Shown piece by piece: positions 35,023-42,945 of a DNA stretch of 50,420 nucleotides; the first letter of the stretch is position 1; each line of letters opens with the position of its first letter. Below the pieces are notes generated by a model. The model was not told the origin of the DNA. It saw only the letters and a list, made by a program, of their open reading frames with translations, and ran no database searches. The translations under genes and the position numbers were made by a program. The stretch comes from a virus, in IMG/VR virus record IMGVR_UViG_3300028025_005046, positions 1 through 50,420 of that record; one strand, 5' to 3'.

Positions 35023-35238
35023 ATGTTCGGTCAATTCACTGGTTTCACTGGTTCTACCACCACCGTTTTCGAGGCTTTCATGGAGAACGAAGGTGAGTTC
35101 GTTCTTACCGCGTCAGTGGATGGCGTGGAGACTAGCCGCGTGGTCCTGCCAGAAGGTTTTGCTCTAGCTCTAGCGGACTTGTTTGACCGCGATGCGGCTA
35201 CTGCCTCAACGCTTGCTCTAGCGGCCCTATCCCGCTAG
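35023..35238 (+). CDS. 71-aa hypothetical protein, last array gene
   Basis: AAGGGG precedes the ATG. Beta strands (GEFVLTASVDGVETSRVVLP) then a Leu/Ala-rich helix. The DNA is rich in CTAG (for example GCTCTAGCTCTAGCGG), like the spacer that follows. Unknown function. Confidence 0.65.
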   Translation: MFGQFTGFTGSTTTVFEAFMENEGEFVLTASVDGVETSRVVLPEGFALALADLFDRDAATASTLALAALSR

Positions 35239-35252
35239 CAGCATCAAGTAAG

Positions 35253-35280
35253 CCCCCACTTCGGTGGGGGTTTTCTTTTT
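35253..35280 (+). terminator. Terminator closing the array
   Basis: CCCCCAC-TTCG-GTGGGGG then TTTTCTTTTT. Confidence 0.87.
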
Positions 35281-36032
35281 GCCGTGATGCTCTACGCGGC
35301 CCTACAAGCTTGTGCGGATAGGTTCTACAGGATTGCTCCCAGTATCCTGAGCTAGCCCGTCACGGCCCCTGGGACTAGCCCTAGAGTCTGTATTGGCTAG
35401 CAACCCTAGGGAGCTAAGTAATTGGTCTATAGCCCAGTGAAGGCCCCTAGGGGTCTCTAGGGACTCTTTAGGTCTCTATAAAGGTGATTCTTTAGGAGTG
35501 ACTAGATAGCCCTTGTATGACTCAAGCTTGAGCTCAGTGAGTGTGCTTAGGCCCAGGAGACTAATGGCTAGTTAGTTGCTAGTTGGGTTAGCTACTAGTG
35601 CTCATCAAGCTCAAGGGTGATTGACTACTAGAGACTCTTGGTTAGTAGTTGTCTCTTTGCTTGTCTAGCTATCTATCTTTGTCTGTTTGTTTCTTTGTTG
35701 ATAGTTGTTTGTCTTTTCTCTTGCTCTTTCTATTTTTTGTATGTCTCTTATTAAGTTTGAAAACAAAAAAGCTATAGACCCCCTGGGGTCATTTTAGGAA
35801 ACAATTTCGACGCGTCCCAGAATCAACAACTGCCGTCTCGCACCCCAAAAGCATTTCAACGTCAATCTTACCCTATACCCCCCTTTATGCAAATTCCTCC
35901 CATCCTGAAGACCCCCTCTTTTAAAAATGGCTCTCCACAAATTTTCAAAAAATTCCTCCTCTACTTACCATAGGAGCCAAGATTATTCAAGATAATGGAC
36001 GCCCCTACCGATCCCTATGCTATGATTAGCGC
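35281..36032. other. Gene-free CTAG-rich then pyrimidine-rich spacer
   Basis: About 750 nt without a plausible gene. From 35341 to about 35670 the tetranucleotide CTAG occurs 13 times by my count, with words such as GGCTAG, CCTAGG and ACTAGT. From about 35650 to 35760 the plus strand is T-rich (runs of TTTG and TCTTT), then C-rich to about 35950. A short GACCCC-CT-GGGGTC palindrome lies at 35777-35790. The right edge carries a GACGCC repeat and the promoter of the 36033 gene. It separates the array from the structural genes and could hold a packaging or replication site. Confidence 0.55.
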
Positions 36033-36263
36033 ATGGACCAATTCATTTTTGTTTTTTATATTTTGTTTTTTGTCACGTATGTTGTAGCAACTACCTCGTT
36101 ACTCATCTATGCAAGCGTTCTACGTGACCGCCTCATCAAGGTAGAGGCCGAGGCTAAAGAACACCGCAACCAACTCTGCTCCCACGCTCACGGGAATGAG
36201 AGCACGCACAAGAGCGATCCGCTTACTCCGTTGCTCGGAGTAGTAACCCCTAGGGACCAATGA
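36033..36263 (+). CDS. 76-aa membrane-anchored protein, leaderless
   Basis: TATGAT (36021-36026) is six bases before the ATG. An N-terminal membrane helix (about 4-28) leads to a helical, charged part and a short polar tail. The stop overlaps the next ATG. Possibly a spanin-like or regulatory membrane protein; not recognised. Confidence 0.62.
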   Translation: MDQFIFVFYILFFVTYVVATTSLLIYASVLRDRLIKVEAEAKEHRNQLCSHAHGNESTHKSDPLTPLLGVVTPRDQ

Positions 36264-36433
36264 TGGAAATCTTTTTAACTTTACTTGCAATTTTTAGTGT
36301 ATCCGTTATAGTCTTATTTGGATTCGCGTGGCTAGCAGTAGTCCTAGCGTTTCTTGAACCGGACGTCCACGGCGACCTACTACTAGATGGAGAAGATTTT
36401 GACAATAAAGCTAAGGGTAGCCTCGGCCGATGA
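36260..36433 (+). CDS. 57-aa single-span membrane protein
   Basis: ATGATG start overlapping the previous stop. One long hydrophobic helix (about 4-31), then an acidic tail. It overlaps the next gene by 47 nt in a different frame, unusually long here, so the true end or the next start is less certain. Confidence 0.5.
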   Translation: MMEIFLTLLAIFSVSVIVLFGFAWLAVVLAFLEPDVHGDLLLDGEDFDNKAKGSLGR

Positions 36434-36683
36434 TTTAAGGGACACTCTCCCTGTTAGTGGCGTCTTTGATATGAACGACTGCGTAGTTGTAATTGACTGC
36501 CCGCTCGACGCTCAAGCTGACGAAGTCCGAAAGATGGTCGCCATCCTAGAGTCTGTAATTCATGTTGTAGACGTAAAGGTAACCGGGACCGTAGACAACG
36601 ACGGATTAGAATACCTAGTCAAAATAACCGAGGTCCCTGTAGAGGTGGCTGAAGGTAAAAAACCAAGACGTTCAAAATTCTAG
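36387..36683 (+). CDS. 98-aa hypothetical protein
   Basis: Soluble alpha/beta pattern (LTIKLRVASADDLRDTLPVS, CVVVIDCPLD, VDVKVTGTVDNDGLEYLVKI) with a basic tail, ferredoxin-like in rhythm. No family recognised. The next gene's promoter overlaps its stop. Confidence 0.6.
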   Translation: MEKILTIKLRVASADDLRDTLPVSGVFDMNDCVVVIDCPLDAQADEVRKMVAILESVIHVVDVKVTGTVDNDGLEYLVKITEVPVEVAEGKKPRRSKF

Positions 36684-36712
36684 TTGACAGCGAAAACTTA
36701 ACCTAGTACACT
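36684..36712 (+). promoter_or_regulatory. Strong consensus promoter
   Basis: TTGACA (36684-36689), 17-nt spacer, TACACT (36707-36712). Drives the regulator genes at 36742-37799 and perhaps those beyond. Confidence 0.8.
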
Positions 36713-36741
36713 CATAACGACAATAAGACGAAAGGATTGAC

Positions 36742-37299
36742 ATGACAGCTACTGAAAGCATTTACGTCAAGAAAAACCAGCAGCTTCCCGACTACATCAC
36801 CGAAGCGTTTAAAGAAACAGCTTCCGATGAAGATCGCAATAATCTAATCTCTGCACTACGCAAAGCGGACTGGACCCTAGAGGCAATCTCTACAGCGTCT
36901 AAGCTAACCCGCGAGCGCGTTCGTCAGATCGCAGCTGCACACCAGGACACAGGACTCTCACTCACCGTTGAGATCCCAGAACCTCCACTTAAGCCGGAGC
37001 GTCCTAAGCCAATCTACATTGAACCAACTCCTGCAACTCTCGAGCGTCTACTAGAACTCCAGCCTTATGCACAGCAGGTACGTTCAAATGGAAAGAAGTA
37101 CCGTGAGGAAGCTGAGGAGTATACCAAGCTGCTCAATTATGCGCACACTGTGGAAGGTGTGACGCTATACCGCTTAGCCAAGCGTCTCGGCGTAACTCAC
37201 GGTGCGCTACGTTTCCGTCTTGTACGCTACGGCTACAAGAAACCAGTTACAGCAACCTCAAAGGTCTACACCCCGATTCTTAAGGAGAACCGCCTGTGA
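36742..37299 (+). CDS. DNA-binding protein with two helix-turn-helix motifs
   Basis: 185 aa with CGAAAGGA upstream. Residues about 45-70 (DWTLEAISTASKLTRERVRQ) resemble sigma70 region 4, and about 140-165 (VTLYRLAKRLGVTHGALRFR) is a second HTH. A proline-rich linker lies between them. It may be a late regulator, sigma-like factor or DNA recruiter for the structural region. Overlaps the next GTG start by 4 nt. Confidence 0.72.
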   Translation: MTATESIYVKKNQQLPDYITEAFKETASDEDRNNLISALRKADWTLEAISTASKLTRERVRQIAAAHQDTGLSLTVEIPEPPLKPERPKPIYIEPTPATLERLLELQPYAQQVRSNGKKYREEAEEYTKLLNYAHTVEGVTLYRLAKRLGVTHGALRFRLVRYGYKKPVTATSKVYTPILKENRL

Positions 37300-37799
37300 T
37301 TATTAAACCAAAAGGCGATGCCAGGATTTATGAAGGCAAGAAGATTTCTTTTGGACCAGACACCGACGACGTTATCCAGCTAGAGCTTCCAAAAATTGTT
37401 ACTCGCTCTGTTGACTACGAAGACCTAGGGTTCAAAGCCGATTACACGTTTACCTTTGATGGACGAAACTTGAAGCTTGACTCTATGACTGTTTTTGAGG
37501 TGACTACAGAAGAGGGTCTTTCTACTAGAGCGCTTACTCAGCTTAGAATTCCAGAAGTTATGCAGGGGATTGTCTACGAATACAATCCAATTCTTTCAGC
37601 CACCGTAAAACGAGGTGAAAAGACTGCAGGAGTTCTTGCTCAGATTTACTGGGCAGAGTTTGTATGCAACGGATCACCACGCAGAGCAGTTATGGACCAC
37701 ATGGGGTGGTCACGCACAAACGCCAACTATCACTTGACCAAGCTTTCTAAGGCAGGTCTAATCCCAGCAGACCGCGACCGCAATCGCGTAACTAAGTAA
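37296..37799 (+). CDS. Probable winged-helix regulator (167 aa)
   Basis: GTG start in a 4-nt overlap. The N-terminal 100 residues are beta-rich, and the C-terminus (SPRRAVMDHMGWSRTNANYH then LTKLSKAGLIP) looks like a winged helix that reads DNA. With the upstream two-HTH protein it may form a regulator pair. No family recognised. Confidence 0.62.
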   Translation: MIIKPKGDARIYEGKKISFGPDTDDVIQLELPKIVTRSVDYEDLGFKADYTFTFDGRNLKLDSMTVFEVTTEEGLSTRALTQLRIPEVMQGIVYEYNPILSATVKRGEKTAGVLAQIYWAEFVCNGSPRRAVMDHMGWSRTNANYHLTKLSKAGLIPADRDRNRVTK

Positions 37800-37809
37800 G
37801 GAATTTATT

Positions 37810-38166
37810 ATGTTTAGCCCAGTACTATTTTCAATCGGAATTGTTACAGCAACCGATCCAGATGTTGACCTAGCAAAACTTCGCGACGCCCTTAGCGCCG
37901 TTACCACTCCGTCTGATTCAGGATTCATCATCGACCCAGAGGTAGTTGCGTTTGCCAATCGCCACCCTGACCCAGCTAAGGATATCCTTGTTGAAGTGCA
38001 GGCTCTTACTGAAGAGGCTCGCACCAGAGGACTTGAACTAGTTACCACTTTAGTTCTGGAGACTACCGGATCTAGCTTTATGTGGGATGACGTTACTGAA
38101 GCAGCTCTTGCCTATCACCTAGAACTTAGAAACTCGGATGGCAAAACTGAACTAGTCGGAGGCTAG
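37810..38166 (+). CDS. 118-aa hypothetical protein
   Basis: TAAGGAATTT lies before the ATG. Helical, Ala/Leu-rich and acidic (DVDLAKLRDALSAVTTPSDS, DILVEVQALTEEARTRGLEL). Soluble; no family recognised. Confidence 0.65.
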   Translation: MFSPVLFSIGIVTATDPDVDLAKLRDALSAVTTPSDSGFIIDPEVVAFANRHPDPAKDILVEVQALTEEARTRGLELVTTLVLETTGSSFMWDDVTEAALAYHLELRNSDGKTELVGG

Positions 38167-38170
38167 CTCT

Positions 38171-38872
38171 GTGAGCGTTGTTCGGTTTTATCAGTCGTAC
38201 GAGAAGATAGAGCTACTGCACGAACCACCATCGCCCGCCTCTAGGAATGTACCCGAGTGGTACAAGAGCCAGAACTCGGCAATGGGGGAGTTTGGTAGCA
38301 CCATCAAACGTTGCATGCCAGTCTTTGATGCTATGACCCTAGGTTATACGTTGACCCTACCTTGCGACATTCACGTAGACGCCACTAACCCGGACAAGCT
38401 TGAATACTTTATTGCTCCTAACCCACTTAAGGAACTAGAGGGCGAAGTTTTTGCTAGCCACCTAAAAGAGCAGTACTCAAGCTACCCGATTGATACCGGC
38501 GTCTATCACAAAGATCTGATTCGCATCCACCCGCTATATTCTGTTGGCACCGAGAAGGGTTACAGCTGCCTATTTACTCAGCCAGTGCACAGTGACCCAA
38601 CTCCGCTAGAGGTTTTCTCTGCAGTTATTGACACGGACAGATTTATCTCTGACGGCCACTTTTCTTTTACCGTTAAGAAAGGCTTCCGTGGACTTATCAA
38701 GCAGGGTACACCCCTAGTTCAGGTAATCCCGTTCAAGCGCGAAGCATTCACCTCGGAGGTGGTTCCTTTCGAAGTAGCCGAGCAAAAGCTAATCGATCAG
38801 GGCATAAGAATCTCTAGCTCTTTTATAAACCGCTATAAGAATAAGTTCCGAGTCAAAAAAGAGTACAAGTAG
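38171..38872 (+). CDS. Conserved phage protein (DUF6065-like, 233 aa)
   Basis: GTG start. PSPASRNVPEWYKSQ, IKRCMPVFDAMTLGYTLTLP and LIRIHPLYSVGTEKGYSCLF followed by a cupin-like region (PLVQVIPFKRE) match my memory of a family spread through cyanophages and other tailed phages, near structural genes, with unknown function. The DUF number is from memory. Soluble; C-terminus basic. Confidence 0.6.
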   Translation: MSVVRFYQSYEKIELLHEPPSPASRNVPEWYKSQNSAMGEFGSTIKRCMPVFDAMTLGYTLTLPCDIHVDATNPDKLEYFIAPNPLKELEGEVFASHLKEQYSSYPIDTGVYHKDLIRIHPLYSVGTEKGYSCLFTQPVHSDPTPLEVFSAVIDTDRFISDGHFSFTVKKGFRGLIKQGTPLVQVIPFKREAFTSEVVPFEVAEQKLIDQGIRISSSFINRYKNKFRVKKEYK

Positions 38873-38876
38873 AAAA

Positions 38877-39089
38877 ATGCCAGAAGATTTATTCGAAATG
38901 TACGGCAGAGAGTTTCAGCAGGAAGCGTTCGGCGCACTAGTTGCTGCCCGTGTTAATGACATTCTTTCTGGAAACGCAAGGGCGTTAAATATAAGACCTG
39001 CCGACGGAACAAGCCACACCGTTGCCGAGAAAACACTAATCTTTGCAGACACGGTAGCACGGGTTGTCTGCGCAAATTTAATTAACTAA
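38877..39089 (+). CDS. 70-aa hypothetical protein
   Basis: Starts 4 nt after the previous stop. Helical (LFEMYGREFQQEAFGALVAA). A weak CCTC/GAGG hairpin follows. No family recognised; last small gene before the terminase. Confidence 0.58.
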   Translation: MPEDLFEMYGREFQQEAFGALVAARVNDILSGNARALNIRPADGTSHTVAEKTLIFADTVARVVCANLIN

Positions 39090-39134
39090 GACCTCTACGC
39101 AAGCGAGGCTTTTCTTTTAGGGTAGTATAAATCT

Positions 39135-40547
39135 ATGGGTAAAAGCATTATGGAAATTCTCTCCGGACTATCCGAGGAGGAGCGTAGTGCTGCGCTCGAG
39201 GGTGTAGACCCCGAACAATTACTTTGGGACTGGTCCGTCTGGGGACGTCCAGAGCAACAGGCTCCCGAGGGCGACTGGAACATCTGGCTTGTACTTGCAG
39301 GCCGTGGTTTCGGTAAGACTCGTCTAGCCTCAGAGTGGGTTCGCGAACAAGCGAAATACACCACCGACGGCCAACGCCGTTTCGCACTTGTTGCCCGTAC
39401 CGCAGCTGACGTACGTGACGTTATCGTTGAAGGTGAGTCCGGCATCATGAATGTCACGCCTCCTTCTGAGAAACCTCTATACGAGCCTTCCAAAAGAAGG
39501 TTGACTTGGCCTAACGGAAATACAGCCACACTCTTTACAGCGGATGAGCCTGACTCGCTTCGTGGTCCGCAGTTCACTCACGCGTGGGGCGATGAGATTG
39601 CAGCTTGGCGTCAAACCCCCGATGCCGCGGGTATGACCGCGTTCGACAACTTACGTGTTGGTACTCGTCTTGGTGCAAAGCCAAAGATTCTTGTCACCAC
39701 CACTCCGAAGCGCACTCCGCTTCTCTACAAACTTATTGAAGAGCAAAAGACTGGTCGCGTTGCGATTACTCGTGGTTCAACCATGGACAACGCTGGTAAC
39801 TTGTCTGGCGCTTATATGGACACAATGCTCGGCGTATACGAGGGAACCTCTCTTGCACGCCAGGAGCTCTATGGTGAAATGCTTGAAGCCATGGAAGGAG
39901 CAATGTGGACAGAGGAGATGATCGAGGCTGGACGTGAAAGCATCTACCCTTTCTCAACTCCCCTTAGAATTATCGGTGTAGATCCTTCCGTTGCCGAAAA
40001 CCCGAGAGATGAGTGTGGAATTGTTGTTGTTGCGTCTTCAGCTGAAGGTGATCTTTACAAACGTAATGCGTGGGTTCTTGAAGACGCTTCGGTACTTGGT
40101 TCGCCTACCGTTTGGGCTCAAAAAGTTGTCGAGATGGCTCGCAAATGGGGCTGTCCGGTTGTCGCCGAGGTTAATCAGGGCGGTGCAATGGTACGCAACG
40201 CGATCAACACCATCGACCCCACAATTAAAGTACTTGAAGTCCACTCCAAACAAGGAAAACAGCTCCGAGCAGAGCCGATCTCTCTGGCTTACGAGCAGCA
40301 GCGAGTTCATCACGTCGGCTATCTTGCGGATTTGGAATCGCAAATGATTTCTTGGGTGCCTGGAGAGGGTAAATCGCCTGACCGCATCGATGCACTCGTT
40401 CACGCACTCACTGCGCTCCTAATTAAGCCTCCAGCAGGCTTTTCCGGTGGAAAACTACGTGCAAAGAGCATGGGAGACCGTAAAATTGGTCTTCCGGGCA
40501 TGAATAGGGGCTCTACCAACCGCGGTGGCACCTTCCGAGTCCGATGA
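39135..40547 (+). CDS. terL: Terminase large subunit, leaderless start
   Basis: 470 aa. Packaging ATPase: Walker A AGRGFGKT (55-62), Walker B HAWGDEIAAW with Asp153/Glu154, coupling motif LVTTTPKRTPL. C-terminal RNase H-like nuclease: IIGVDPSVAE (first Asp) and SPDRIDALVHALTAL (late acidic residue). It cuts and pumps DNA into the prohead through the portal encoded at 41205. TAGTAT (39123-39128) is six bases before the ATG, so the transcript is probably leaderless. Length is normal. Confidence 0.95.
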   Translation: MGKSIMEILSGLSEEERSAALEGVDPEQLLWDWSVWGRPEQQAPEGDWNIWLVLAGRGFGKTRLASEWVREQAKYTTDGQRRFALVARTAADVRDVIVEGESGIMNVTPPSEKPLYEPSKRRLTWPNGNTATLFTADEPDSLRGPQFTHAWGDEIAAWRQTPDAAGMTAFDNLRVGTRLGAKPKILVTTTPKRTPLLYKLIEEQKTGRVAITRGSTMDNAGNLSGAYMDTMLGVYEGTSLARQELYGEMLEAMEGAMWTEEMIEAGRESIYPFSTPLRIIGVDPSVAENPRDECGIVVVASSAEGDLYKRNAWVLEDASVLGSPTVWAQKVVEMARKWGCPVVAEVNQGGAMVRNAINTIDPTIKVLEVHSKQGKQLRAEPISLAYEQQRVHHVGYLADLESQMISWVPGEGKSPDRIDALVHALTALLIKPPAGFSGGKLRAKSMGDRKIGLPGMNRGSTNRGGTFRVR

Positions 40548-40891
40548 AAATAGTAAAAGACGTCTTTCCAGCCCACTTGGCAGTCGTTCCAGCCGGTTTT
40601 TTGGACGATGTCTATGATTTGAAGTCTGCTCCAGCTACTGAAGGCGCTTACTACCTTGCAACCACTCGTGTAATAGTCACAGAAGACACCGTCATCGTTG
40701 CGCAAGACTCTCCCGAGGGTGCAAAAATTGTTTTTCAAGAAAAATACGAGGTATTTTTGACCGAAGGCGAGTTTAGGGTTGTAACTCTAAGCGGAAAGAT
40801 GCTAGCCTTCAAGAAAGACACCAACTGCGGCTGCGGTTCTCGCCTTCGAAGCTGGAATCCGTACAAAACGCTTAACTCTATAAAGGATTAA
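40544..40891 (+). CDS. 115-aa hypothetical protein in the packaging operon
   Basis: ATGA overlap with the terminase stop. Beta-rich (GAYYLATTRVIVTEDTVIVA, AKIVFQEKYEVFLTEGEFRV) with a late CGCGSRLRSWNPYKTL. Possibly a small accessory virion or packaging protein; no family recognised. Confidence 0.62.
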   Translation: MKIVKDVFPAHLAVVPAGFLDDVYDLKSAPATEGAYYLATTRVIVTEDTVIVAQDSPEGAKIVFQEKYEVFLTEGEFRVVTLSGKMLAFKKDTNCGCGSRLRSWNPYKTLNSIKD

Positions 40892-40892
40892 A

Positions 40893-41192
40893 ATGACATC
40901 AGTGCAAGAAATCTCAGTTTTCTATTACATCATCTTCACCTTAGCCTCTTACCGACTGACTAGACTGTTAGTTGTTGACGTAATCTTTGAGCCACTACGC
41001 GAAAAGGTGTGGAAGAAGTTTCCGCCATCGACAAAGGTCGGCTACGTGTTCACTTGCATGTGGTGCATGAGCATTTGGGCCACTCTTTCATTGATTTTGC
41101 TTGCCTTAGTAGTACCGCCACTTGCATATGTGGTATCATTAGTGTTGTCTATCTCAGCAATTGTTGGGGTTATCGCAGCACGTCTCGACTAA
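40893..41192 (+). CDS. DUF1360-like membrane protein
   Basis: 99 aa. ASYRLTRLLVVDVIFEPLRE, then FTCMWCMSIW (CxxC) and a long double membrane helix match the DUF1360 pattern. The family is common between terminase and portal in actinophages; function unknown, perhaps head assembly at the membrane or superinfection control. Confidence 0.72.
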   Translation: MTSVQEISVFYYIIFTLASYRLTRLLVVDVIFEPLREKVWKKFPPSTKVGYVFTCMWCMSIWATLSLILLALVVPPLAYVVSLVLSISAIVGVIAARLD

Positions 41193-41204
41193 CAGGGAGA
41201 CCCC

Positions 41205-42944
41205 TTGGGAATTTTCAAACGTACCCCGAAGAGTAACCAGCCGACTACACGTCAGGCTGGGCTTCGCGCTTCTGCTGCTCGTAACGCAACCCCGATTGCT
41301 CCTGGAATAACTGTAGATTCATTCGGAATCGTTCGCGCAGAAGCAGTTGCATTTAACGCTCCACGTCCGCTAACTGCAGCCGCGGCTCAGTTGAAGATGA
41401 ACGATGTAAATGAAGCCGAACAATTTAAAGCTCGTCGTCGTTCTGCTGCCGGATCTTGGCAGACAGAGGCGTGGGAATACTACGATGCCATTGGAGAAGT
41501 AAAATATGCGTTCAATCTTGTTGCGTCTGTGGTATCTCGCATCCGCCTTTACGCGGCTGTTGTAGATGACCCGGCCGAAGCGCCAATCCCAATCGACAAA
41601 TCAGCCAGCGTTGATCCAGATCTAGCTTCTGCAGCGCAGCGTGCGCTAGATCGTCTTGACTCTGCATACGGAGGCCAAGCTGGTCTTCTAAAAGATGCTG
41701 CTCTTAACTTGCAGGTCACCGGAGAGTGCTACCTGATCCAAGTTCCAGAGCGTATCGGCTCGGGACTTCCAGAATCGTGGGACATCCGATCAGTTGATGA
41801 ACTTCAAGTTGATCAAAAGGGTAACTACATAATTAACCCAGTGCGCGACGTTGGCGGAGGCTCCTCTATGGGCGCATCCAAGTCCGCGATCCGTCTTCCG
41901 AAAGATGCGTTCATCGGACGTATGTGGAAGGCACACCCTCGCTACTCAATGGAGTCAGATTCTTCACTACGCGGTCTTCTTGATCTTTGTGCTGAGCTTC
42001 TACTTCTAAACCGCACTTTCCGTGCAACTGCACGTTCACGCTTGAACGCTGGTGCTCTTTACTTGCCAGATGGTTTGAGCGTTGCAGCGTCTCCGGACCC
42101 AGACTACCCATACGACGAAGACGGCGAATTCAACGAGCAGTACAACACTGAAGAAGCGGCTGACGACTTCGAAGATCAACTGATCGACGCGATGACCACT
42201 CCGATTAAGGACGAGGACTCTGCTTCTGCAGTTGTTCCGCTAATCATTCGTGGTCCCGCAGAGCTTGGTGACAAGATCAAGCAGTTCAAGTTCGAGCGTT
42301 CATTCGACGACAGCCTTGTTTCTCGTGCTGATCGAGTACTAGAGCGCATCATGCAAGGTCTAGACGTCCCTAAGGACGTTGTGACGGGCCTAGCAAACGT
42401 TAAGTACTCTAACGCTCTTCAGATCGATGAAGCCCTGTACAAGGCGCACATCGAGCCTCTGATGCTTCTTATTGCTGACGCACTAACTGTTGTCTACCTA
42501 CGCCCATACCTAATCTCGGTTGGATACTCAGAGGTCGAAGTAAAGCGTATCCACATTTGGTACGACCCGTCTCAGGTTGCTACTCGTAACGACCGCGCTG
42601 CAGATGCAGACAACGGTTTTGACAAGATGGCCGTATCGTTTGACACATGGAGACGTGCTCACGGGTTCTCGGACCAGGATGCCCCAACCCCAACAGAGCT
42701 CGCTATGCGACTTGTAGTGAACAAGGGCGCAATTACTCCAGAGCTAACCGAAAACCTTCTTGCCGCAGTCGCGCCTGACATTATGAAACTAATCAAGGGC
42801 ATGGACCAGGCTGCTGCCGTAGGCCCAATTCCGCCAGAGATCGATCAGTTGCTTAGTGGAGAAGTTCCGGCCGCAGGTGAATCAACTGAACCAATCGCAC
42901 CAACAGCAGCTCCTCCCGTACCGCTAGCAGAGCCAGAGGCATAA
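41205..42944 (+). CDS. Portal protein
   Basis: 579 aa from TTG (ACAGGGAGACCCC upstream). Placed after the terminase, with the portal-like helical wing (WEYYDAIGEVKYAFNLVASV), the long central region (LLDLCAELLLLNRTFRATAR) and the late FKFERSFDDSLVSRADRVLE then LDVPKDVVTGLANVKYSNAL, which are typical of Gram-positive phage portals. It forms the dodecameric ring for DNA entry. The C-terminal Pro/Ala-rich tail is probably disordered. Confidence 0.88.
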   Translation: MGIFKRTPKSNQPTTRQAGLRASAARNATPIAPGITVDSFGIVRAEAVAFNAPRPLTAAAAQLKMNDVNEAEQFKARRRSAAGSWQTEAWEYYDAIGEVKYAFNLVASVVSRIRLYAAVVDDPAEAPIPIDKSASVDPDLASAAQRALDRLDSAYGGQAGLLKDAALNLQVTGECYLIQVPERIGSGLPESWDIRSVDELQVDQKGNYIINPVRDVGGGSSMGASKSAIRLPKDAFIGRMWKAHPRYSMESDSSLRGLLDLCAELLLLNRTFRATARSRLNAGALYLPDGLSVAASPDPDYPYDEDGEFNEQYNTEEAADDFEDQLIDAMTTPIKDEDSASAVVPLIIRGPAELGDKIKQFKFERSFDDSLVSRADRVLERIMQGLDVPKDVVTGLANVKYSNALQIDEALYKAHIEPLMLLIADALTVVYLRPYLISVGYSEVEVKRIHIWYDPSQVATRNDRAADADNGFDKMAVSFDTWRRAHGFSDQDAPTPTELAMRLVVNKGAITPELTENLLAAVAPDIMKLIKGMDQAAAVGPIPPEIDQLLSGEVPAAGESTEPIAPTAAPPVPLAEPEA

Positions 42945-42945
42945 A

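Noticed and set aside
35998-36026. GACGCC as a general -35 element
   Set aside because: At 35998 it is 17 nt before TATGAT, but at the other copies no -10 lies at that distance.
36033-36433. A Rz/Rz1 spanin pair
   Set aside because: No lipobox is visible, the block is far from the lysis genes, and the inferred host type would not need spanins.
39095-39577. A minus-strand 160-codon frame
   Set aside because: It is antisense to the terminase ATPase domain and Ser/Arg-rich, as expected for a shadow frame.
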